Assembly: GCF_032854445.1 (NCBI RefSeq)
Contig: NC_088295.1
Span: 73,312,028-73,376,027 of the forward strand
Length of the DNA: 64,000 bases
Direction: 5' to 3'
DNA from: Liolophura sinensis
Taxonomy: Eukaryota; Mollusca; Polyplacophora; Chitonida; Chitonidae
Shown: positions 45,054 through 56,093 of the stretch, piece after piece
Layout: every line of letters begins with the position of its first letter
Numbering within the stretch: position 1 is the first letter of the stretch
Position numbers and translations under genes: made by a program
Notes under the pieces: generated by a model
Told to the model about the DNA's origin: nothing
The model's database searches: none
The model's input: only the letters and a program-made list of their open reading frames with translations

Positions 45054-45320
45054 CTGTTTATTTTTTTTGATTGTTTTTTTACGCTGTACTCAAGAATATT
45101 CCACTAATACGACGGCGGCCAGCATTATAGTGGGTACAAACCGGGCAGAGCCCGAGGGAAATCCACCAGAGGTCAAGAGGGTGAGAAAACCCACGACCAT
45201 CCACAGGTTGCTGGTAGACCTTCCCACGTACGGCCTGAGAGGAAACCAGCATGAGCTGGATTGAACCCCCAGAGACCCCATTGGTGAGAGGCTCCTGGGT
45301 CATTACACTGTGCTAGCGCG
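45054..45320 (-). repeat. SINE1, near full-length, with a short internal duplication
   Basis: Tail, core, then an inserted AGAGGTCAAGAGGGTGAGAA-like segment at about 45170-45190 before CCCACGACCATCCACAGGTT. The head ends near GTGCTAGCGCG. Confidence 0.8.
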
Positions 45321-45749
45321 TCGGAGACCATTTTCCCTCTCAATAAAGAATGAGGAACCACTCGAGAACACCATATTTCGGATAACACCATTAACGATAA
45401 CAACAGATCAAAGCATTCGTTCATATGTACGACAATGATGCTACCTCTAAGCTTTCTTTTCTGCTAGAGCACATTACTTAGCATGGGATGCAGCAAAACG
45501 GTAGCATCACCCTATTCACGCATTTATATTCCCCTCATATTTCCCTAAATACGCTTGTTTTGGATGCATACTCCGTATGGGCTATATTTGGCTAACCTCT
45601 GAATTAACCCTCTTCTGATAGTAATATCAGTTTTTCTCCGAAAACCATCAATATCATCAAGTTTCTAGTTTTTAACGTTGGAACGCAATAGAACATTCCC
45701 AGTCAATAAGGAAACATTCCCTTATTTCAGGTGAACGGTATTGTTCAGT

Positions 45750-45875
45750 GGCTGGTGTCTTGAAGCCCACTTAGAGTCAAGAATCCCTTAGCTAAGTACA
45801 CTTTATATCTCTACAACATACGTTGCCATGGTAGTTAAGGGCTTACTTAACTAAGTGCGCTTCATGAAACCGGCC
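45750..45875. repeat. Foldback MITE-like element
   Basis: GGCTGGTGTCTTGAAGCCCA at the left end matches the inverted right end (reverse complement GGCCGGTTTCATGAAGCGCA). About 125 bases, no coding capacity. The interior has TTAGCTAAG and CTTAACTAAG, akin to the TTAAG words of the Harbinger ends at 19589-22012. Confidence 0.55.
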
Positions 45876-46644
45876 CTAGCTTTTTCTTAACTCTTAATTA
45901 ATTATTAAATGCGATAGCTGATAGAAGATGGTAAGGTGAAAAGTGATATTTGTAATCGTACGATTTATTATAATATACAAATTCTATTATTAAGGTCGGC
46001 AAACCTTCTAGAATTGACACTGTACTATTCGATTGCTCACCTTTAAAATAATACTGTGGCAACATCAAAGAAAACATTTCCACTTCTAGATTAACACTAG
46101 ATTCTAGATTCCCTACATTCACTGGTGTCAAATACAGAGACTGACTAAACATTTTGGGGAACTGCGTTCGTCTAATGTAGGCCTTCCCACGGATTCGCAT
46201 CCTATACTAACCCTAATTTTGTTTCATATCCATTACTTGGAATTTAGTATGTTTAAATATCCTCATAAATATTTTGCTTGTGTATAAAAGATAGGATGTA
46301 TGCGTCTCCATCTGTCTGCATGAAGTTTTCCATACATTGACCAATTCAGTATATTTCGACAAGGAGGCGCTGATATTAATTTTAAAAATCCAAGTTCAGC
46401 AATTACAATTTTATGATAAATGCTATGTCTGGATCTGCTACAAACTACTTTAATCCTGTTTAATTACACTGTTGAAATTCTGTATGTCCAAAGAGAGATA
46501 TGAAGGTTTCTTAGATCACTGTTCTTGTGGTTTGTCTCGAAATATTACACGTGATTGTTACAATCTTAGGATCTAAAACAGACGTTTTAAATTCTTAAAT
46601 TTTAAATAAAAGTATTTATGACTAACCGAGTCACACCTAAGACC

Positions 46645-47192
46645 TTAAAAGAGGAAGTTGTAACTTCCTCGCTTGTCGTTGTGTATGAAGGGGATAATGC
46701 AAAGACTGCTTGACCCGTATCAATACAATGGCTCGGGCGAGGTGGCCTTCGGTAAGTCGTCTCAGTGAAGCAGCGCTAAATAAAAGAGCGGTGGAAATCC
46801 GTTCTGCAATGAGACACTTTACATGCACTCCCAGGATTCCTTCATCGTCATATGACTGGCTGGGCCTCCGTGGCTCAGTCGGTTAGCGCGTTAGCGTAGC
46901 GTAATGACCCAGGAGCCTCTCACCAATGCGGTCGCTGTGAGTTCAAGTCCAGCTCATGCTGGCTTCCTCTCCGGCCGTACGTGGGAAGGTCTGCCAGCAA
47001 CCTGCGGATGGTCGTGGGTTTCCCCTGGGTTCTGCCCGGTTCCCTCCCACCATAATGCTGGCCGCCGTCGTATAAATGAAATATTCTTGAGCACGGCGTA
47101 AAACACCAATCAAATAAATAAATAAATAAATCGTATGACTGAAAAATTGTTAAGTACGACAATAAACCCCAAGCACTCACTCACTCATTCAT
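46645..47192 (+). repeat. SINE2 split by a SINE1
   Basis: SINE2 body (GTAACTTCCTCGCTTGTCGT to CGTCATATGACTG) resumes after the SINE1 with CGTATGACTGAAAAATTGTT and the CACTCACTCACTC tail. TATGACTG is repeated on both sides of the inserted SINE1, which is its target duplication. Confidence 0.8.
46863..47131 (+). repeat. SINE1, full-length, inserted in SINE2
   Basis: The best-preserved copy in the window: GGGCCTCCGTGGCTCAGTCG head, GTTCAAGTCCAGC, core, AAATAAATAAATAAAT tail, flanked by TATGACTG. Confidence 0.9.
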
Positions 47193-48560
47193 GACTAAAT
47201 GGTAATTCTGAATGTTTCAGATTACCTGAAACAGTGGGGCCTATGTACCTGATTACCAATAAGAAGGACTGTGTACCTGATTACCAAGAGTCAGGCATAT
47301 GTACCCATTTACACACTAGACTACTGTTTGGACTACTGCTCTTGAGATGGCAATATCTCATACCTATTCTATACCAAATCTAAATACATATTCACAACTT
47401 CTAACAGAATTTAAGCAGCATATTTATTGACAATACATTACAGAAAGAAATTGGTATGGCTATTCAAAGTACTTAAAAAGGATATAACAGATTGTAAACT
47501 GCACACATGTAGCTGTTCAGTCATTTTTAGAATGTAAATGCCAAAGCTATTCACTCCAGTACAGAATGCGCATGGCAATTTACAGTGTTTTACATAATCC
47601 ATTGCTCATACTCTCTATAAAGTCAAAACTGATCTCAAATCTCCACTTCACTTCAGGTGATCTGTTTCCTATAATTTTACCCAGGTGCAGTAAGTAATCT
47701 GACAAACAAATTAAGGTCTTAGCAGTTCCAATATAAAAGAATGTGAAAGGCATGATAGCCTAAGGAGTAGAAGTCACTTTGCAACAATGCCATTTTCCCA
47801 TATATTTAATGTGAAAAAAAAGAAGAAAATCTTCATTATTAATCCAATAAAAACATGACAATGAATATCTAATCAAACAACCAGTAACCTGCTGGGATAA
47901 GGCTCATGCATAATGCACTTTTACGACAATGTAAAATTATGTTTTAAAAAATCTACACACCGGATATATTTAAAATCAAGACTACATGCAGAGTTTGTCT
48001 TTTTTATACATATACCTGTAAGTTCAAGTTTTCATTATAAAGCAATAAAATGGTCATAATTAAACAAACAGAAACAGCCACTAACAGCAAGCCTTTGTAC
48101 ATCTGGTAGATTCTGAGAAATAGAAAACACACACAATCATAAATAAACGTTAATATTATAAAGTTTGACATATTTAATCACATCAATGATTATTTTCATG
48201 ATTCACTTAAGGATTTAAGGAATAAGTTAAAGGCTTAATGGACTAAGCGCAGCATGATTAAACATGGATACCAAATTTAAATACCATATTACCAGAATGG
48301 TTACAGATCCAGCTAACTACTACTATATCAGTTTTTGCAAAGTGGTCCACAAATGAGACAATTTCAACTATTCAAGCATGACTGTATCAGTGTACACAAA
48401 AAAATGTTTTTATAGTATACGCATGGACAAATCATCAGGTTAATAGACACACACCCTGTCAAAACAAAAAGAGAAAAAGAAAGGCTCTGGCATCTAATTC
48501 CATTAATCAAAATATGTAGTTTCATTCAAGTGTACTTTTGTAAGGCATGTAGCATCTCCA
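47193..48560 (-). other. Probable 3' untranslated region of the IFI44-like GTPase gene
   Basis: AT-rich, non-coding, without recognised repeats, directly after the stop codon at 48561. Several AATAAA hexamers lie on the - strand, for example 47423-47428. The exact end of the transcript cannot be told. Confidence 0.4.
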
Positions 48561-51202
48561 TCAATTATTCTTTTTGTCATCTTTCACATAATTCTTGAAG
48601 TACAATACAAAGCCCCCAAAGATAACAAAGATAATCCAAAAAATGTAGCCAATAACACAATGCTGGACTGTGTTCAAGCTACTGCAGACTGCCCTAAGCT
48701 CTGGCAATTCATCAAGGCTTGAACTCCCACCGTACCTAGGCATGTCTCTCACGCGGGTACATGTCAGTTGTAGGCTCTTCATGTCAACTTCTGGAGACCT
48801 GAACATAAACGTCATGAGCAGAAAGAAAAGACCAAATACAATCATTAGCCAACCGGCCCAAGAAGAATTAAACTGGATGTTGCCAGAGACGTCCTGCCAG
48901 AGACGCTCTACCTGCTCCACAGGGGTCTTAGGAGCAGGTGGCTGGGGTTTGGGTGGGAGCAAATGTGAGAAATCCTCCACCTCTTGATCTGAGGAAACCA
49001 TGATATACGGATCCACCAACTGCCTGAAGAACCTTAGGATGGGTTCATCCAGACGTGAGTAAGTCCTGGATTCCCTCTCAGGAGCAGTGCTTTGACAGTA
49101 GTTAATACATTTCATCAGGCGATGCTCACTGCCCTCTAAACCCAAGCATCGTGTAAACTCCTTGACCCTGGCTTTGACATCATCAGCTGGGATTTCTTCC
49201 GCTTTATCCATCTTGGTCATGACTCCATACACTGGGATACCTTAAAGAAACCAGCACAAAAGAGATAATGCTCTGGCCTAGATTACATGCTGCTTCTATT
49301 TATTTCTTTCTTTGTTCGTTGTTGACTGGCGTTTTACTTAAGAATATTTCACTTACATGGTGGCCAGCATTATGTTTGGGGAAACTGGGCAGAGCCCATG
49401 TGAAACCCATGACTATCTGCAGGCTGCTGCCATACCTTCTCACTTATGGCAAGAGAGCAAGCCAACATGACATTCTGCTTCTAAAATGACAGCTTTAATA
49501 CTTGCTTAGGATATGTATGCCTTGCCTGTTTGAGCTGGTCATAGAGTGTTTTTATTATTGTTTCTCCAACAGAATGGGGCTATGGCTGGTGGAGAGGAGT
49601 AATAGGTTCAGAAGTTTTGAGACACTAGCCAGTGTTAGAAAGAGCCAAACATGACCTCTGACCTGAGATTGCACAACATGGCCACACATAATATCTCATT
49701 AAAATATTGTCCAACAACAGAAGTTCCCAAGCCCTTGATCCATGACGTAACAGGTTCATGCCCAGCTCCCACAGGTTTATACCCAGCCCCCCACAGGATC
49801 ATACTCAGACCCCACAGGTTCAAACCCAGCCGCAACAGGATCATACCCAGCCCCCACAGGTTCATACCCAGTCCCCAAAGGTTGATGCCCAACTCCCACA
49901 GGTTCATGCCCAGCCCCCACAGGATATTACCCATCCCCAACAGGTTCTTACCCAGCTCCCTCTGGTTCTTACCCAGCTCCCTCTGGTTCATACCCATCCC
50001 CCACAGGATCATACCCAGCCCTCACAGGATCAAACCCAGCTCCCACAGGATCATACCCAGATGTGCTCACTTCTTATCCTTGGATTGTTGGAGGTGCCAG
50101 AAGGCCTGGCTGCCCGGATGACACAGCCAATCAGTTTTTCCGGAATTTTCTCATTGACCGAAGCAAGGAAAATAACCCTGTCCACCTTAAGATCGGGGTT
50201 TTCTGTGGGGTATTTTTTCCGTAGGCCCTCCACACCTTGACGGATTCCTATTTCCTCAGCCTTTGCCACTGGTTCACCTTCTGGGAGCCGACCGTACATA
50301 AGCATCCTTAGGAGCTCCTCATTGACCTCAGTTGTCTCGTTGGACAGTCCCGCCAAGTCAATCAGCACTGGGAGACGGCCATCTTTATATGGCTGTTTAT
50401 ACGCCTCATCTTGTAAACCACAGTCTGGAAATCTACAAAACGGTATGCTAGAAACTAGAAATAAAATCTTAATTTCAACAAAGACTATTGTGTTGAGGTG
50501 CAAGGCGTGTGCCATCCTAGGTGGCTTTAGTGATGAAGGGTCATTTCAAAACCAGCTTCAATACTATGAGGCACCATTTACTTTTGTGCAATTATATATT
50601 ATTCACTTCAAACTTTGTATCTTTATGTATGAATCAGTTTTCTATTTCATTAAGTTGCTCTTACCAAAAAAACATCACTCTGTAATATCTGACTTTACCC
50701 CAATACATACTACAGCCCATGAAGGTGTGCCTCATTTCAAAACGTACCAGTGTACTAACATTTTACACTTTCAGTGACTTTCACATATTCTTACCAAAAA
50801 AATTCAACCATAAGAAATGAAACGTACTTACAGTTGTATTTACTATCAATCATCAATACATGTACTGCACTGCCCTCAAAGTGACAGCAAATATGGACAA
50901 GCAAGGGGCTATAGTTACCTTTGGACGAAAAATGATACTGGCCTCCCATCTCCATGTTTCCCAGAAAGAGAGTATTCATGCCAGTGACCACACAACGCAG
51001 CAGACAAAGATGTGAGGAAGGATGATTTACCAACGCCAGCTGTTCCAATAGTCAGAATGTTCAGTGTTTTCTTGTGTTTTTTCAGTCGGCTTGCTATTTC
51101 TTGTCTGAACATGTCCACCTTTTCTTGGGCCTCCAAATCTTCATCACTCATGATGGAAAAACCTGATGTGCTATCACAGTCATCATCCTTATCTCCACCC
51201 AT
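48561..51202 (-). CDS. IFI44-like GTPase with two C-terminal membrane segments
   Basis: Three coding exons on the - strand, 51202-50919, 50432-50071 and 49240-48561 (phases 2 and 1), join to 1326 nt (441 residues). G1/P-loop G-T-A-G-V-G-K-S at 53-60, G3 D-L-A-G at 120-123 and G4 T-K-M-D at 224-227 define a GTPase. The order N-I-L-T-I-G..S-S-F, C-G-H, R-L-P-V-L-I-D, and I-P-V-Y-G-V-M-T-K-M-D with a later I-N-Y-C resembles interferon-induced protein 44 (IFI44/IFI44L). Hydrophobic segments at 345-362 and 410-430 would anchor the C-terminus in a membrane; vertebrate IFI44 has no such anchor as far as I know. The exon containing the ATG begins at 51225 after TTTGCAG and is open upstream of the ATG, so an additional N-terminal exon is possible; the acidic start M-G-G-D-K-D-D-D is the simplest choice. 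A role in immune or stress response is inferred from the family only. Confidence 0.75.
49300..49478 (-). repeat. SINE1, old and diverged, in intron 2 of the GTPase gene
   Basis: GGCGTTTTACTTAAGAATAT, TGGCCAGCATTATG and GGGCAGAGCCCATGTGAAAC are recognisable; the head is nearly lost. Confidence 0.65.
49755..50062 (+). repeat. 21-bp minisatellite ending 8 bases from a splice donor, about 14 units
   Basis: Unit CCCAGCCCCCACAGGTTCATA with ATC/TTC variants. The array ends at about 50062. The donor of GTPase exon 2 (GTGAGC on the - strand) is at 50070-50065, so the repeat begins inside the first bases of the intron. The 21-base period keeps frames open on both strands, which explains several spurious open frames. 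Confidence 0.9.
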
Positions 51203-51229
51203 CTTACTAAACACTTGTGTGCCTCCTGC

Positions 51230-53850
51230 AAACAAGATTTTAGGATTATTTTAGCCCCTTGAACTAGACTGTTACAAATACAGGGGTCCACCAGAAACAA
51301 AGACTGTCATATACATTAATTCACAAGAGTTCTGGCATGTTTGAAGACACTAGCTAGTGTTCGACAGAGCCAAACATGACCTCTGACCTGAGATTGCACA
51401 CAGGGCAAAATATCTCAATAAAACATCGTCCAACAACATTCGTTTTTTGATAGATTTTTACTTAACAAAGAAAAACAAGTTACATGTTTCCCAAATTTTA
51501 TAAAGCTACATGTTCTCAGATGGAAGTGTGTTCAGCGAATATCATGCTCTGTACCATTGTACATGTAAGCATTCAGCCAAATAATATGGACCACTGGTTC
51601 ACAAGTGGAGAGGGAACCTAAAACAACTAAATCATGAGCTTATCAAAGATCACAAAAGCAGTTGCTTTATAACATTCTTTTCTGCTAAATTAAGTATATG
51701 CACATCCTGACGTGTACCTCTCACTTGTAGTTTATGAACCATTTTTCCAAAATGTGATAACCAGCAGACCTAACAACCCATATCTAAGAGATGCCCCAGC
51801 TGCATTGAGCCAGATATCAGTTAGGTTCTTTGCTTGGTCATGTGAGGTGACTGCTGGAAGTGTAAACAAAGCAAATATAAACCAGGCTGGAAATTCCTTG
51901 ATGACATCATTCGCTCTTTATTTGTGTACATGTATTTCAATTATACTATGGTCAACATCCAAGAAGCCCTTAGAATGTTTCATTCACAAACAAAATTAAA
52001 GATGACTGCTGTCTTTGAATTAACCATTTTAAGGGAATGGAATACTACAATTGGAGAGCAATACATATATTATTAGGTAATTCAGTGATGGGATACGGAG
52101 ATATATGATGTTAGTAACCTATTTATCCCAGATCAAAAAAAATACTACGCTTTTCACTGGACAACAACGGTCACATGGAGGGATGTGTATATTCTCGAAT
52201 CCTGCAGACAATGTCAAATATGCCTGCTGACTAGGCTATCTCCTTTTCTCTGCTTATGAAAACAAGGTCTCACTTCACATTTCACCTACAGTCTTCTGCT
52301 CTGAACTGATGGGGTCTTTCGCAAGGAAAAATTCATTACATGGTTACTCAGTGCTAGGATACGGAAATATATGGTGTCAGTTATTCTCACACTGAGCGAT
52401 GCATTAGTAGACATAAAACGTATATAGAAAATCTTCATACCAATAATATCCACATACATTACATCTAGTAACAAATTGTTATCTAATCCTGTTAGATATC
52501 TCCCGGTGTTTTGTTTCACATGTACTTATGCTTTTGAAAGGCCTTCAAGCATACATGTATGATCATGCTACATACAGATGTTTGAAGCAATCTGGACAAG
52601 TACCAAATTGCTCTATTTGCATATATCACAAGGTCATCAATTTTGGATATATGCTAAGCATAGGCTAACCGTTGCGAGAAATAAAAATTCGCTGTAACTA
52701 GCTGCCTAATTCCACATGACGAGCTACTAATATCACCTGAGCTGAGTTCTACACTGGTTTATTGTTATTCTATTCATAATCACATGTGTTGCACACTATA
52801 ATAATTGTATTTATCTGGAGGTGAGCTGCTACATCAATGATCTATGTTTTCATACCATATACACATGCTCGTAACTGGTTTTGTGCCTGAAACTTCACCG
52901 GTGGGAATATGTTAAATCAAATACCATGTTCAAAAATATTTCTCATAAAGTGAATTACCTAGCTGATCAAGTTGCACATTTTGCCTGGCTATAAGAATTC
53001 TATTGATCTCAGAAATAGTTTAATAGCCCCGCATGTTACATGAAATGTCATGCAAGATCACAAGAGATTTTCTGCTAAAGCTAGGCTAGTATGAACAGCT
53101 AGCTAACATCCAACATTTGGTGTTTTCCTGTGAGAAATACAGCTACAGTGCTAATATTATAGTTAACATGATTGGCTGAGGGGGGATACGAAGTCTTTTC
53201 ACCAGGCTCTGCCCAGTTTCCTGGTTTCATGTTTTTGTCTCCAGTGACTACCAATATCTGTGCTTCCCCTAAGTAATTTTGTGACAAAATTGTGGCACTT
53301 GTGGCTATCACACAGTGGCTGCGTATTCCCTTTAAATTTTACACAATTCTGACAGCTGAGACATGAAAGATGCCTGTATTTTTTCTCCCAGAGGAGTACT
53401 GCAATACACATATTTGACAAGATGCCACAGGATATACAGGATCACCAGGGGATTCTGGCATCATATGGTGAACACTTAAGGTACCTGTTCATGGAATACC
53501 AGTAGGCCTACCCAAAGTCATCCATTGATAAAACTGTGTAGTCTCCGTAACAGGGAAAAGATCGTCGGGCGACAGTTCTGGCTTGATCTCTCAGCCATGA
53601 AGTCACTGGAGCCATCATATTTCTAACATCAACCAAGAGAAATATTATTTTATTTGAAATACACTGAATGACTACGGTCTGCGGGAGTTACGTGGCATTC
53701 TGTTTGGGTTTTTTTTTTAGTCCATAAACGCGCAGCTGTCAGTTCAACCTGCCTATGTTAAGAATTTAAGTGTGTACTACGCAGCTCACTAATTTGTCAC
53801 AACCATACATGTACAGCTCTAACAACCTCTCTCACGAACGCTCACTGATG
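51230..53850 (-). other. 5' intron region of the GTPase gene; no coding sequence recognised
   Basis: No domain-bearing frame. A copy of intron-like text (AGAGCCAAACATGACCTCTG, ACCTGAGATTGCACA) at 51350-51440 repeats 49620-49710, so a short duplicated segment exists within the gene. Confidence 0.4.
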
Positions 53851-53859
53851 CATACTTAC

Positions 53860-54050
53860 AACAATTTGTAGCTGTCCGAAGATACAAAATTTAGTGGGTG
53901 GATATTGGTCTTCAACTTTGACGGTCGTCTGAGCCTGCACGCTTGACAGCTTCTTGTTTATCAACGAACCACACCACACACATGAGATTGTTCCACTTCC
54001 AAATTGTTGACTTCGTCTCGTCACTACAATACACAATACCCAATTCACTG
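53860..54050 (-). other. Candidate first (non-coding) exon of the GTPase gene
   Basis: The - strand ends in CAAATTGTT|GTAAGTATGC, a strong donor, and is preceded by an open but domain-free stretch. Joining it in phase to the exon beginning at 51225 would not preserve its frame, so it would act as 5' UTR. Transcript data are needed to confirm. Confidence 0.3.
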
Positions 54051-54059
54051 TTTGGATTT

Positions 54060-55220
54060 TACATTGACATTAGTATATTATTCGTTTAATTGATTTGATA
54101 TTACGTTAGTTTTGTTCTTCAAGTATTTTGTTGTTAGAACTATATTTTAATGCGCGAGGTCAAACGGGCAAGGTGCTTGTTTAAGAGCCAAAACGAGGCC
54201 GGGGAATTCCCGTACAAGTCAAAGTTCAGGGACGGTCTGACAGTGTACCACCAGTAAACAATTCGCTTTCAGTTTCAGATGTCGGCCTACGTGCTAACAG
54301 CTCGAAACGACACGTAGACAACGTTTCAGTTAATGTTTTCATCATTCTCACATGGTTTTAGCTGATGGCTGATGTAACTAAGAAGGTTACTTTTTGGCCT
54401 ATATGATATTGTATTTATTCGATCTTGAGCCTTGGACCCTGAACATGGAGTGAGTACAGGCCAATAAATACACGTACATAATTTATATATATGACCATTC
54501 TGATAAAAAGCAAACAAACCTAAGCGCTGAACATAAGATACATACATGTGTATTTGTATCCTTGAATATGGTCATCAACGGCTTTTATTTTTTATTTTTC
54601 ATGATTGGGACAAGTTTAAGACAGCGAGAAACTTACTATGCCTATAAATCCCTCTGGCTCAGTTGGTAACTTAAAATTTCAAAAATGGTGGTACAGCCCA
54701 GTTTCATTTCTGCAGGGTACCGGCTACAACGTCTGAAGTGATGAAAAAAGTGCCATGTACTAGTGTGTATTAGGTAAACAACTAAATATCAACACTTAGG
54801 GTTTTATAGTATCAATAAACTGGTAAATTAATATTATAGCTACACATTTAGCTGTGTTATTGATTTCTGCCATGCAAGCCATATTAAATTATGTGGAGTA
54901 ACAATTAATATGCGACTTTTAATTAAGATAAGTTCATTAAACTTAATCTGATCACAAGCAAACCTATTTACTCTTAGGCCTAGAATTATACTTTCTTAAT
55001 TACGCACTTTCCAATAAGTTATACACATGTACTTGTTACGCTGGCACTCAGGTTGCCACTAGAAGCAGTAGCACGTACTTTTTGATCTCATTGAATTTGA
55101 AGGTTGAGAGTTCAAATTAAACTGAAATCAAACAGTTCAGTCTTGTAGTCTGATTTCAATAAACTTTCAACTATTGGTCCATACAGTGTCAGTGTCTTGA
55201 AGCCTCAAACAACCAAACAA
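54060..55220. promoter_or_regulatory. Intergenic region between two divergent genes
   Basis: No coding sequence seen. The GTPase gene points left and the coiled-coil gene at 56094 points right, so promoters of both are expected between about 54060 and 56090. No TATA box or defined site was identified. Confidence 0.3.
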
Positions 55221-55229
55221 CATAGACCT

Positions 55230-55460
55230 TTAAAAGAAGGTCGGGCAAAGCCCAGGGGATACCCACGATCAACCATAGGTTGTATGCAGAGGAGACCAGC
55301 ATGAGCTGGATTTGAACTCACAGCGGCCACATTGGTGACAGGCTCCTTGATCACTACGCCACGCTGGCGTGCTAAATTTTTTTTTTTTTTTTTTTGGATT
55401 GGGGCAGAACCCGGGGGAAAACCACGACCATCCGCAGGTAGCTGACCCTCAACCATGGAG
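55230..55460 (-). repeat. SINE1, diverged
   Basis: Includes GGCAAAGCCCAGGGGATACC, CAGCATGAGCTGGATTTGAA and GCACGCCAGCG-like head sequence, followed by a poly-T run (55377-55395) and a second core piece GGGGCAGAACCCGGGGGAAA. Confidence 0.7.
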
Positions 55461-55892
55461 GCCTGGTTATTGTTTATATAGGTGTCCATTGTGGCCTTGT
55501 TGTTAGGTAAGCTATCACAGCACAGTGACCCATGAGCCTTTCACCAATGCTATTGCTGTTAAGTCTAGCTTATCTTGACTTCCTCTCCAGTCATACTTGG
55601 GAAGGTGTGCTTGATTTACAGTATCTAGCTGACCCTCAACCATGGAGGCCTGGTTATTGTTTATATAGGTGTCCATGGTGGCCTTGTTGTTAGGTAAGCT
55701 ATCACAGCACAGTGACCCATGAGCCTTTCACCAGTGCTATTGCTGTTAAGTCCAGCTTATCTTGGCTTCCTCTCCAGTCATACCTGGGAAGGTGTGCTTG
55801 ATTTCTTCCAACATTAATACTGACTGCTGTCATGTAAGTGAAATATTCTTGAGTAAGGTGCAAAACTCCAGTCAAATAAATACATAAATATT
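55441..55892 (+). repeat. SINE1 in + orientation with a 187-bp tandem duplication of its front half
   Basis: GCTGACCCTCAACCATGGAG to GGGAAGGTGTGCTTGATTT occurs at 55441 and again 187 bases later at 55628. The second copy continues into the core (GTGAAATATTCTTGAGTAAG) and the AAATAAATACATAAAT tail. Confidence 0.75.
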
Positions 55893-56093
55893 GTAAACTC
55901 TTATAAATTTGAAAAGCCTAATGAAATATTTCTGTCACTGAAAGCGGGTGCAAACTAAACTTACTAAGATGTAGAATGATTGCACCAGTAAACCCGTGAT
56001 GACAATCATTGCAAGTGCATGTAACATTGTAACATGCAACTTCGTACACATGCACATTTATTAAGAGGATTGCCTTGTTTGTGTTTTTTACAG

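Noticed and set aside
45898-46200. 100-codon - strand open frame
   Set aside because: No recognised domain, no splice context and no repeat of it elsewhere in the window; kept out for lack of support.
49635-50240. Open frames of 125-160 codons on both strands over the P/H/Q-rich and G/L-rich repeats
   Set aside because: A 21-bp repeat keeps both strands open; the region is an intron of the GTPase gene.
53099-53420. Two overlapping - strand frames of about 70 codons
   Set aside because: No domain; probably within an intron or upstream region of the GTPase gene.
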